Assembly: GCA_029939595.1 (NCBI GenBank)
Contig: JAOZSQ010000001.1
Location: 186,001-250,000, forward strand
Direction: 5' to 3'
Length of the DNA: 64,000 nt
DNA from: EX4572-165 sp002254885
GTDB taxonomy: Archaea; Thermoplasmatota; E2; DHVEG-1
In this document: positions 32,437 to 41,100 of the stretch, in pieces
Layout: each line of letters begins with the position of its first letter
Numbering within the stretch: the stretch's first letter is position 1
Position numbers and translations under genes: made by a program
Notes under the pieces: generated by a model
What the model was told of the DNA's origin: nothing
Database searches by the model: none
The model's input: the letters and a program-made list of their open reading frames with translations, nothing else

Positions 32437-34431
32437 ATGAAAGTACAAGGTAATTTAGATTTACAATTAAACCAACTTCAACAAACAATAGTTGAAAGTG
32501 GTGTAACATTGACTAGTGAAAGTGCAGATGCACAAGAACAAGTCGGGCGATTGTTCCAAGATGCTGGTGTAATAAAATATGTTGGTGCTGGTGGAAAAAT
32601 TGAAACCATAACCAATCAATCAGACAACGATAATTTTTTAAGTAATTTACAATCAAGTGCGGGTGCTGCTAATATTGGGTTTGATCCAACAGGTCTTCCT
32701 ATTTTAAGTGGTTCTAAAGTTCAGGATGCTATTGCTAGTATAGTTAATGAATTGGATGCTTTTACTGGATCTGCAAAAGTGAAAGTAGATGCGATCAAAA
32801 AGATTGAAACAGAAGATGGTGTGATGGGTGCAAGTGTAACTTGTACAAGTGATATAGCTAATTTTATAGCTGCTAATGCTGGAAGTCACGAATCAATATT
32901 TATTATGTCAGCCGATTTTGATAATAAAAAGTTTGTTTATGAATTGGCTAAATATAAAGCTGATGCGGGTTATACTGCTACTAAAGATGCTTGGATTACT
33001 GCTCAAGGTTCTGCTTTAGACGGTAAGACAGATCAAGAAAAAGCAGATGCTTATGATGTAAGCGCACAATGTAAAGCAGATGTTAAAACTTTTATTGGTA
33101 ATAAGCCAGAAGATTCATATGGTGATAAAAACTATCTAGTTGCAAAGACTGGAACAGTTCAAGACGGTTTAAAAGGTGTAAGAGATTTTGCATTTGAAGG
33201 TATTGTTGATGTAAACGAATATGTTGGATCAGTTGCAACTCAAATGGCAACAGTTCAAGGTATCGCAACCAATAATACAACAGCGATTAATAACTTATCA
33301 ACACAAGTTAGTGGTGATATGGGTGCAATGACTCTTCAAAATCTTTATGAGCAAACATTGAAAACAGATCATAGTTATAGTGATACTGATTTGGACGATA
33401 AAACCAAAAAAGGAATGGCTAGTATTAAGTTAAAGCCTGGAAAAGCGTTTGAAATTGCTGATGATGATACAACAGGTGGAGATAAAAGATATTTCCGTGT
33501 TGATCCTGTATCTGATGAAGCAGGAAAAGGAAGAGTTCATATTTTTGGTGAGTTGTTTGTAGAAGGTTCAACAGTAAAAATTGATTCAACTATTAATGAT
33601 GCTGAAAATTGGTCAGTTACCCCAAAAGTAAATTCAACAGTTCCAGCTATTTCAGTTACACCAGAAGGTGCATCAATTGATCAGTCAGCACTTTTAATTA
33701 AAGTTGCAAATGCTGGTGATGCCAAATTGGAAGTAACTGCAACCGGTTTAACAAAGATTGCAGATTTGTTAGCAGCTAATTTGGTTCTTGGAACCGATCC
33801 TGCTGGTGATGATGTTGCCACTTTGTTGTCAGGTTTAAGAAGTGATATGGGTCTAGCAGAAGTGGATATCAATACAAACAAATCAGGTGTTGCAACTAAT
33901 CTTGCTTCTCTTTCAACTCAAAATGGTTTGATTACTGGATTGAGAACTGATACTGATAAGAATTCAGGAGATATTGCAAACAATATTGCTGACATTGCTC
34001 AACAAAAAATTGATTTGGAAGGTACAATTAATAGTAAAGAAACTTCTATTACACAAGCTTTCCAAAGTGGTGATGCAGCAGAAAGAGCACTTTATGAGGC
34101 TGCTGATACGGCATTAGGAGTTAGAATTGATAATCTTGCTGCAACAGCAGGTAAGAGACATACATACAGTTCTTATGGTCAAACAATGGCTGATAAATCG
34201 GTTCATACAGTTGAATTTAATAGTGTTGGTTCTTTACAAGATCAAGATTTTGCTTCTATAACTGTAATGCAAAGAACTGAATTAGAGAATGCTTCTTCAC
34301 CAATGGAAGTAATCATTCCACAATCAATTGAATTTTCTGGTCTTAAAAAAGTTGGCGAAACTGCTTCAACTAGAAAAGTTGTTGTTAAGTTTAGTAAAGA
34401 GATGGATTGTGCAATTAATTTGGTTGCGTAA
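32437..34431 (+). CDS. Long tail fibre or fibrous virion protein (664 aa)
   Basis: Alanine-, serine- and threonine-rich, low in aromatics, alternating coiled-coil stretches (for example NNTTAINNLSTQVSGDMGAM and the segment around residues 480-580 with repeated D-I-x-x-N-x-x-x-I) with beta modules (RLFQDAGVIKYVGAGGKIET near the start). The last 90 residues (VHTVEFNSVGSLQDQDFASI ... VVVKFSKEMDCAINLVA) resemble the tip domain of its neighbours. These features fit a trimeric fibre. It has its own late promoter and a downstream hairpin, so it may be expressed at high level. Confidence 0.7.
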   Translation: MKVQGNLDLQLNQLQQTIVESGVTLTSESADAQEQVGRLFQDAGVIKYVGAGGKIETITNQSDNDNFLSNLQSSAGAANIGFDPTGLPILSGSKVQDAIASIVNELDAFTGSAKVKVDAIKKIETEDGVMGASVTCTSDIANFIAANAGSHESIFIMSADFDNKKFVYELAKYKADAGYTATKDAWITAQGSALDGKTDQEKADAYDVSAQCKADVKTFIGNKPEDSYGDKNYLVAKTGTVQDGLKGVRDFAFEGIVDVNEYVGSVATQMATVQGIATNNTTAINNLSTQVSGDMGAMTLQNLYEQTLKTDHSYSDTDLDDKTKKGMASIKLKPGKAFEIADDDTTGGDKRYFRVDPVSDEAGKGRVHIFGELFVEGSTVKIDSTINDAENWSVTPKVNSTVPAISVTPEGASIDQSALLIKVANAGDAKLEVTATGLTKIADLLAANLVLGTDPAGDDVATLLSGLRSDMGLAEVDINTNKSGVATNLASLSTQNGLITGLRTDTDKNSGDIANNIADIAQQKIDLEGTINSKETSITQAFQSGDAAERALYEAADTALGVRIDNLAATAGKRHTYSSYGQTMADKSVHTVEFNSVGSLQDQDFASITVMQRTELENASSPMEVIIPQSIEFSGLKKVGETASTRKVVVKFSKEMDCAINLVA

Positions 34432-34438
34432 ACAAAAA

Positions 34439-34464
34439 AGACCTTCGGATTTGCTTGAAGGTCT
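34439..34464 (+). terminator. Hairpin after the fibre gene
   Basis: AGACCTTC (34439-34446) pairs perfectly with GAAGGTCT (34457-34464) across a 10-base loop, 7 bases after the stop. It is preceded by a run of A and followed by ATATTTAAAT, not a solid run of T, so it may be a leaky terminator or an mRNA 3' stabiliser. Confidence 0.6.
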
Positions 34465-34494
34465 ATATTTAAATAAATTATAAGGGATAAAATT

Positions 34495-34806
34495 ATGGGA
34501 TGGTTAACAAGAACAAAACCTCAACCTAAACCGGCTCCAATCGTTATACCTGAACCAGATGCGGGTGGAACAATTGTGATTGGTGGGGCTGAGACGGAGT
34601 ATTTCTATAGAGAAGATGTTGAAAAACAAGTGTGGACAATTAACCATAATCTTAGTAAATATCCAAAACATATTTCTGTAAGGGGATTTGATGAGGATAA
34701 AAAAGAGATTAGTGTTATTATTCCAGATGGAGTATCGCATATTTCTAATAAAGAAATGTCAATAAGTTTTTCAAGACCTATGAGTGGGTCAGTTGTGGTT
34801 CAATAA
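34495..34806 (+). CDS. Short fibre-tip protein (103 aa)
   Basis: A proline-rich leader (KPQPKPAPIVIPEPDAGG) and a short linker lead into the same tip domain as its neighbours: VWTINHNLSKYPKHISVRGF ... EMSISFSRPMSGSVVV. The pattern W-x-INHNL-x-K-x-P and the closing F-x-x-P-x-SG are common at the ends of phage fibres and presumably bind receptors or cap trimers. It is almost a stand-alone tip domain. Confidence 0.65.
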   Translation: MGWLTRTKPQPKPAPIVIPEPDAGGTIVIGGAETEYFYREDVEKQVWTINHNLSKYPKHISVRGFDEDKKEISVIIPDGVSHISNKEMSISFSRPMSGSVVVQ

Positions 34807-34808
34807 AG

Positions 34809-35222
34809 ATGAAAATTTTAACGCCGATAGATGTTGATAAAAATGAAGTAAAAAATATATGTCTTCAACGAAAAAGTACCGTTTCAAAAAAAGAAGAAGT
34901 TGAAAGTTACATCTATTATGATAACGGCAAAAAGCGACCTCGTTTCTTTGATGGTCAGTTTTGGCGTGATTTAGGTGGTGTTGAAGATTATGTTTCTCTC
35001 CTACGAAAGAAAATAGAGGTCCCTTTGGGTGACTCTATTCATACCGAATTTATTATTGAGCATAAATTCAATCGGCAATTTGTGCTCATTAATGTCTACG
35101 AAAACAAAAGTCCATGCGAACAAGTTATCTGTGGAATTGATTTACAAGATAAAAACACTTGTCGTATTTACTTTCAAGAACCTCCAAAAAATGATGAATA
35201 TATGGCTGTGATAATGGGCTAA
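34809..35222 (+). CDS. Fibre/tip protein paralogue (137 aa)
   Basis: The N-terminus MKILTPIDVDKNEVKNI parallels MKVLVPFDFRKYPTKDL of the gene at 31.5 kb. YIYYDNGKKRPRFFDGQFWRD repeats the 'Y-x-D...F-x-G-x-W' module in two parts. The C-terminus (SIHTEFIIEHKFNRQFVLINV ... CRIYFQEPPKNDEYMAVI) is a divergent tip domain. It starts two bases after the previous gene. Probably a small receptor-binding or adaptor component. Confidence 0.6.
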   Translation: MKILTPIDVDKNEVKNICLQRKSTVSKKEEVESYIYYDNGKKRPRFFDGQFWRDLGGVEDYVSLLRKKIEVPLGDSIHTEFIIEHKFNRQFVLINVYENKSPCEQVICGIDLQDKNTCRIYFQEPPKNDEYMAVIMG

Positions 35223-35269
35223 TTTTTGTTGTTTTTTCTTCATACTAAATATTATTATATACTTCAGAA

Positions 35270-35277
35270 TATAAATA
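35270..35277 (+). promoter_or_regulatory. T4-type late promoter (TATAAATA)
   Basis: Exact octamer 16 bases before the first tube-like gene. T4 spacing gives a start near 35283 and an 11-base leader that retains the AAGGAG ribosome site. The octamer is the left part of a perfect 14-base palindrome, TATAAATATTTATA. Confidence 0.68.
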
Positions 35278-35293
35278 TTTATAAGGAGAAAGT

Positions 35294-35908
35294 ATGCCCA
35301 TAGTTAATAAAGAAGTTTTAACATTAAAGAAATTCAGAGATACTGTAAAAGATGTTGCCCGACAAAATAGATTTTTTGTGCAATTTGGGTTTGATAGTAC
35401 AGTGGAGGCTTTATTACCTTCTGGTTTAACAAAAAGGGATTTGGGTTATTATGTAAAGAGCATAACTCTTCCCAAAAAAGGTATTGAAACTTTTGAGATG
35501 AAACGATTGGGGTCAACAATGCAGTTATTGGGAGATAAAGGGCATTCACCTTTTTCTGTTACATTTATTAATGATCATGATTATAATGTAAGGTCGTTTT
35601 TTGAGAGTTGGTTTAGTAAATTTATTTTTAGTGAATGGGGTTCGGGAACACCTCAACGTAATCCTCATTATAATAAAGGATATCATGTAGATGGAGCAAA
35701 TGGATATTTTAAACCAGAAAATACTATTACTTTAATACCTTTAGGAAGGGATGTACCAGATGCTCCTTTGTTAAGGGATAATAATATTATTTGGACCCAT
35801 GTATTTCCAATTAATGTTGATGAAATTACATTGGATATGAGTTCAACTGATTCTCCACAAGAGTTTTCAGTTGAGTTTTGTTATGCGTATAAAGATAAAA
35901 GAGATTAG
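35294..35908 (+). CDS. Tail-tube-like protein 1 (gp19 family)
   Basis: 204 residues, first of three tandem relatives. Family pattern: an opening NRFFVQFGF strand, YVKSITLPKKGIETFEMKRL, then SPFSVTFINDHDYNVRSFFE with W-F-S-K-F, and a closing FPINVDEITLDMSSTD / EFSVEFCYAYK. This is the T4 gp19/tube fold, also used by gp48 and gp54 at the baseplate end of the tube. It could be a main tube protein or a tube-initiator ring; the main sheath gene is not in view, so the exact role is open. Confidence 0.75.
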   Translation: MPIVNKEVLTLKKFRDTVKDVARQNRFFVQFGFDSTVEALLPSGLTKRDLGYYVKSITLPKKGIETFEMKRLGSTMQLLGDKGHSPFSVTFINDHDYNVRSFFESWFSKFIFSEWGSGTPQRNPHYNKGYHVDGANGYFKPENTITLIPLGRDVPDAPLLRDNNIIWTHVFPINVDEITLDMSSTDSPQEFSVEFCYAYKDKRD

Positions 35909-35916
35909 GAGTACAA

Positions 35917-36471
35917 ATGCCAAAACCAAGCAATCAAGCTACACATGTTGTTAATGTATTAAAAAACAATTTTAAAGATCTTAAAAGGGCAAATCTTTTT
36001 ATAGTGGAAATGAAGCCTGTTGGTTCCAGTTCTAATGATGCTAGTTATATAGTTCCACATAATCTTGTAAAAAGTGTAAATATACCTGGAATTACTATTG
36101 GGAAAATTGAAATAGTTAGAGCTACTGGAAAAGTTTTTATTCCTGGTGATCCTGAATATGGCGATTTAACAATAGGGTTTCATGATGATATGAACCATTA
36201 TACCAGATCCTTTATAACGAATTGGATGAAAGGTTATGTGATGGATTATGAAAGGGGTTTTATAAGTAAATCGGTTAAGGTTGCTTTGACAAGTGGTGTG
36301 GTTGAAGTTATTCAATTAGATAGACAAATGAATTATATAAGAAAATATAAGATGAAACATTGTTTTCCTGTAAGCATAGATGATACTACATTAGATCATG
36401 ATACTGAATCATCAGGACTCAGTTTTAGTGTAGGGTTTGCGTATAGTTATCATGTGGAGGAGAGTGTATAA
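35917..36471 (+). CDS. Tail-tube-like protein 2 (gp19 family)
   Basis: 184 residues. It shares the tube pattern with its neighbours: RANLFIVEMKPVG, LVKSVNIPGITIGKIEIVRA, GDLTIGFHDDMNHYTRSFIT with a following NWM, and a closing CFPVSIDDTTLDHDTE / SFSVGFAYSYH. Spaced 8 bases from the preceding gene and overlapping the next (TAATG). Probably one ring type in the tube or its baseplate-proximal end. Confidence 0.72.
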   Translation: MPKPSNQATHVVNVLKNNFKDLKRANLFIVEMKPVGSSSNDASYIVPHNLVKSVNIPGITIGKIEIVRATGKVFIPGDPEYGDLTIGFHDDMNHYTRSFITNWMKGYVMDYERGFISKSVKVALTSGVVEVIQLDRQMNYIRKYKMKHCFPVSIDDTTLDHDTESSGLSFSVGFAYSYHVEESV

Positions 36472-37154
36472 TGCCAGCAGATATTAAAAATGTATATGTT
36501 GACCGATTTATAGGAAGAAGTTTTTTACAGTTTAATAATGGTTTCCTACATGCTAATAAATTTGAGATTTTATTTAATCTTCCTAAATTTTTTGATCGCA
36601 ATATACAATCATATACAGACAATTTGCAAGAAAATGTTATTTCAGTAACCGTTCCAGGTATTAATTTAACAGTAGAGGATGGATTATTTGAACGTAATGT
36701 GGTGAAGGGACAGACTAAAGGTGAATTGAGTTTGCAGTTTTATGAAAGTCATCATTATAGAATAAGGAACATGTTTTATTTTTGGATGAATGAAGCTGTT
36801 GAAAAAAGGATGGCGGGTGGTAAGCCATTTACTACTTATAGAAGGTTTCCTTCTGAATTAGAAGGTCAATTAACTGTTTGGCCGAGGTTTAAAAAATATG
36901 AAATGGACAATGAAATTTGTGATATTTTTTATGGAATTATACCTGTTAGTGTAACAGGTCCAGAGCTTTCTTTTATTAAGAAAGACGATATAACGGAGAT
37001 AACCGTAGGGTTTAAGTACCGTTTTCATGATTTTGCTCATAGTAATAAGAATAAAATTGGTTCAAAACAAACCAGTAGTGGTGATTGGGGTAAGACTAAT
37101 CGTACTGCTTCTAGTTACTATGGTGGAATTTCTAATGTAGAGACAAGTACATAA
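36471..37154 (+). CDS. Tail-tube-like protein 3 (gp19 family)
   Basis: 227 residues. It repeats the pattern once more: NKFEILFNLPKFF, VISVTVPGINLTVEDGLFER, KGELSLQFYESHHYRIRNMF with FWM, and a closing IIPVSVTGPELSFIKKDDIT / EITVGFKYRFH. A serine/glycine/asparagine-rich tail follows the fold (after about residue 190). Three tandem tube paralogues suggest specialised rings, for example hub adaptor, initiator and main tube. Confidence 0.7.
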   Translation: MPADIKNVYVDRFIGRSFLQFNNGFLHANKFEILFNLPKFFDRNIQSYTDNLQENVISVTVPGINLTVEDGLFERNVVKGQTKGELSLQFYESHHYRIRNMFYFWMNEAVEKRMAGGKPFTTYRRFPSELEGQLTVWPRFKKYEMDNEICDIFYGIIPVSVTGPELSFIKKDDITEITVGFKYRFHDFAHSNKNKIGSKQTSSGDWGKTNRTASSYYGGISNVETST

Positions 37155-37177
37155 TAATTTAACTAAAGGAGAAAATT

Positions 37178-37954
37178 ATGGGAGTATTAAAAGATTTAAT
37201 TAAATCATCTGAATATGAAAAAGTAACACTTTTATCAGGTAAAGAAATTGGTATCAAAGCGTGGAGAGTAAAACAAGAAAAGGACTTTCTTTATAGAATT
37301 GAAGGGGTTAATCCCGAAGATGACGGATCTGAAGAAAGAATCCAGGCAGAAGTTATTTCTCTATTAAGAACTTGTGTTGATGATCAAAAAGTTTTTGATA
37401 ATTTAAGCGAAGTTGATGTTGTTTATGCATTAGTTGAAGCTAGAAAGAGAAGTAAAGGTACTGAAGTAGATTTTACTTATAATTGTACCAATATGGTCAA
37501 GAAAGTTGATAGAAATGGAAAAGAATATGAAAATGAGTGTCAGGGAAAGAATAATCCGGCTTTAATAGATTTGGATACCGATCTTAAAACGGATGAATTT
37601 AATACCGAACCCATTGTGGTGGATGATTTCACATTTACATTAAAGGAAGTGCCTCTTATTGATAAATTGAAGCTTAAAGCTACTCATGGAGATACACTTT
37701 CTCAATATAATTACTATTATTTGATCAAATCAGTTGATGTAATAACGTCACAAGGCGAATCATATACCGAGTTTACAGATAAAGAGTTAATGGAGTTTAT
37801 TGATTCGTTGACATCACCACAACTTGAAAAATTATATGATGCATTGAGAGATAGATTTAGTGCGGTTTATATTGATAAACTGGTTAAATGTCCACTTTGT
37901 AAAAATGAGTCTCAAGTGTTATTCAGAGATATGTATGGATTATTGGTTTTTTAA
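37178..37954 (+). CDS. 26: gp26-like baseplate hub assembly / tape-measure chaperone
   Basis: 258 residues. LLSGKEIGIKAWRVKQEKDF, LLRTCVDDQKVFDNLSEVDV and YALVEARKRSKGTEVDFTYN follow the pattern of the T4 gp26 baseplate family. Two cysteine pairs (about residues 101 and 121; CPLC near 242-245) suggest a zinc site. It lies immediately before the tape measure, the position of tail assembly chaperones such as lambda gpG. The frame ends just after a GGTTTTTT run, where a -1 slip would join a downstream open frame. Confidence 0.75.
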   Translation: MGVLKDLIKSSEYEKVTLLSGKEIGIKAWRVKQEKDFLYRIEGVNPEDDGSEERIQAEVISLLRTCVDDQKVFDNLSEVDVVYALVEARKRSKGTEVDFTYNCTNMVKKVDRNGKEYENECQGKNNPALIDLDTDLKTDEFNTEPIVVDDFTFTLKEVPLIDKLKLKATHGDTLSQYNYYYLIKSVDVITSQGESYTEFTDKELMEFIDSLTSPQLEKLYDALRDRFSAVYIDKLVKCPLCKNESQVLFRDMYGLLVF

Positions 37955-38139
37955 TAAGGGATGTTAATTTGCCCGATTTCTATAGAATGTATCATTTTAT
38001 GAAAAATTGGAATTACGGTCTTGATGAAATGGATAATTTAATGCCTTTTGAATTTGATTTATATTACAATATGTGTGTGAATGATCGTAATGAAGAGGTT
38101 AAACAATCTAAAAAGAAAGAAGGGCAAATAATGTTATAG
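37951..38139 (+). CDS. Frameshift extension of the gp26-like chaperone
   Basis: The -1 frame relative to the preceding gene is open from 37909 through its stop and on to a TAG at 38137-38139. Slippage on GGTTTTTT (37945-37952) would add 62 residues, including NWNYGLDEMDNLMPFEFDLY, a pattern found in the short second product of T4-like gp26/gp51 systems. Alternatively it is made separately from a TTG at 37969, which has AAGGG 8 bases upstream. Either way the segment looks protein-coding. It ends 32 bases before the tape measure. Confidence 0.6.
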   Translation, partial: LIRDVNLPDFYRMYHFMKNWNYGLDEMDNLMPFEFDLYYNMCVNDRNEEVKQSKKKEGQIML

Positions 38140-38171
38140 ACCTAAGTAACATCCCACTCTAAGGAGTAAAG

Positions 38172-41100
38172 ATGGGTCGTGATGATAAAATAAATACTGC
38201 TTTAGAGCAGATTATACAACGATTAGGAAGTCTTGAAAAGACAGTTAGGGAAAACGAAATTCGTCAAGAAGAGGCGCATAAGATAGCTGTGCCTAAAGAA
38301 CGAAGGGAACCAATTGATGGTGTGGATGCTCTGTTACAACATCAACAGAAAGAACAAATTAAAAGAGAACAACTAAGAGATAAATTAAGAAAAAAAGAAA
38401 GAACCGAAGATTTTAAAAGAGAAACTGTAAAAGATAAAAAAGAAGATAAAAGAAGACTAGCTGAAGATATCCAAAAAAAGAAAGAAAAAGAGAAAGAAAA
38501 AGTAGAAACTGTAAAAGATGAAAAGAAAAGAAAAAAAGAAGAATATGTGGCTGAACGAAAGAAGCAAGTTGAAGATGCAAAAGTTCAAAAAGAAGCCGAT
38601 AAAGCAGCAAAAAAACAAGAAAAAGAATTAAAGAAAGGGCAGAAAGAAGAAGATTCCTTCTTATATAATAGCGAAAGTGGTTCTGGTGAAGGATTGAATC
38701 TTGGTGTAAATGATAATCAAACAATGTTTGATTTTGGAGGTTTTGGTGGAAAAGATAAAGAAACCGGTGGATCAAAAGATCCTATAGATGAACCAACAAA
38801 ACCAGAAAAGAAAATTCCTGAAACTATACCTAAAAAAACGGAACCAGAAAAGGTTGCTCCCATAGTCAAAAAGCAAACTCCTCCTAAAAGGGTGACACCA
38901 ATTGCTAGAAAAAAAGTAGCAATTGATAAGAAAGTACCTCGCAAAGTTACCGAACAAGATGACATATCCAAAAAAATTCTTGAAGAAGAACCTATTAAAG
39001 AACCTATTAAAGAACCTATTAAATTTCTTGCAAAACCAGTAGAAGCGGAAACCTCTTGTTTAGAGGGGTTATGTAGAGCTTCAACTTTAATTGCTAGAAT
39101 TGATGAAAATGTACGAAAAATTGGTTATAAAGTAGGTATTACTCATTCAAAAATTCAGGTAGCTGCCTTTGCAAAAGGTGGTATAGGTAATGTGTTTTTG
39201 GAAGCAGGGGGTATTGTAACTAAACCTACTGCAATGGCTGTGACAGGGGAAGCTGGTAAGGAAATGGTTATTCCTCTTAAAAAGAGAAGCAAAGAAAAGA
39301 AACGATTTCTTGGGGAAGTTGGTCAGGAAATTGATAAAGTAATTGAGAAAAGAGATGAAAAGAAAGAAGAGAAACAAGAAAAAGAAAAGATAATAGATAG
39401 TAAAGAGAAGAAGAAATTAGGTTTTCTTGAAGAACGAAAACAAGCTAAAGAAGCCAGAGAAGCAGCCAAAGAAGCCGATAAAGCAGCCAAAGAAGTAGAA
39501 AAAGATCAAAAAGAGGATGATTTTTTATATGAAGGTGGTGGTGAATCTGGTGAAGGAATTAATTTTGGTGTAAATGAGAATCAAACAATGTTTGATTTTG
39601 GAGGTCTTGGAGATCTGTTTAAAAGAAAACCAAAACCTGATAAAACCGATGCTGAAAAACCAAAACCAGGAAAACTAACATTTGAAGAGTTATTTCCTAA
39701 AGAAAAAGAAATTCCAGAAGTAGTTGGGGAACCTGTTAAAAAAGAGAAATTACTTACTTTTGATGAATTGTTTCCAAAACAAAAGAAGCAAATTAAAAAG
39801 AAGGAACCAGTTAAAAAAGTAGAAAAAAAAGTAGAAGAACCGGTTGAAAAGACAATAGAAAAGAAAAAAAGACCTGTTAAGAAAAAAGAACCAGTTGAAG
39901 AACCAGTTGAAGAACCAGTTGAAGAACCAGTTGAAGAACCAGTTGAAAAAGCAGTAGTTGCACCGGTGCCAGTTGAAAAAGCAGTAGTTGCACCGGTGCC
40001 AGTTGAGAAAGCAGTAGTTGCACCGGTGCCAGTTGAGAAAGCTGAATCTCTAATTGCGCCTCCAGTTCCAATTGCCGAAGGGTTTCCATGTATGGAAGCT
40101 CTTTGCGCTAGGGTTTCTACCATTGATAGAATTGATGAGAATGTTGAAGCCATTAATAAACGATTTAGAATACCTCTTTCAAAAATAAAGAAACCAAAAG
40201 TAGTTAAGTTTGCTAGGGGTGGTGTTTTAGATACTACAATGGAATATGGTCAGGTATTTGGACCAGGATTGTTTCCAGCAGCACAAGCAGCAGTTGGTGG
40301 TGTTATGAGTGGCAAAAATCCAATGGCGGTTATGGGTGATGTAAAGGAAATGATTGTTCCACTTGATAAAGCAAGTAAGGAAAAGAAAGGTTTTATTGGT
40401 GAAATTGCAGACAAGATAAAAGGTCTTTTCTCAAGAAAGAAAAAAGAAGAAGTTGTTGAGCCAGAACCGGCAGCATCTCCTCTTGGTGGAATAGCAAGTA
40501 TGATTCCAGGTGGAGATATGATCCCTCTGGATATGATTAGTCAGTTTCTTCCTATGGATCAATTGAAAGGTATGATTCCTATGAAAAAGGGTGGAATTAT
40601 TAAAAAACCTGTTGTGGCTGGTGAAGCTGGTGATGAAGCGATTGTTCCTCTTGGTAAAGGAAGTAAAGAGAAAGATGCTTTTTTGGATGAGGTAAGTGAA
40701 AAGTTGGTTGGTAAAAAAGGAGACAAGAAAATATCCTTTACTATGTCTAAAATTATTACAACCGGCGATTTGAATAATACTGCACTTATTCAAGAAAAAA
40801 TAATTGAAAAGAAAAGAGGAAAACGGCTTTTTACTCAAACAAAACAAACGATTAAATTTACAGATAGAGATAAATTACTTAAAAAAGTAAATGCTATACA
40901 TAATTCCATAATAAATGAAGGTGGTGCAAAAGGAAGAACAGAAATTAACTTTCCTGGTTTAGCTGATATAGCTTATGATGCATTTGATATGAATGTATGG
41001 GGTCCAGTAATTCAAGCAATTGATTATTTGGGCGGTGTTGATATGGTTCAAATTGGGGCAGCAATAAAGAATGCGTGGTTGATAGGGAAAAGTGGTAAGG

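Noticed and set aside
39581..40153. Minus-strand open frame of 190 codons with serine/threonine repeats
   Set aside because: Antisense reading of the Pro-Val-Glu-Glu repeats in the tape measure; no independent support.
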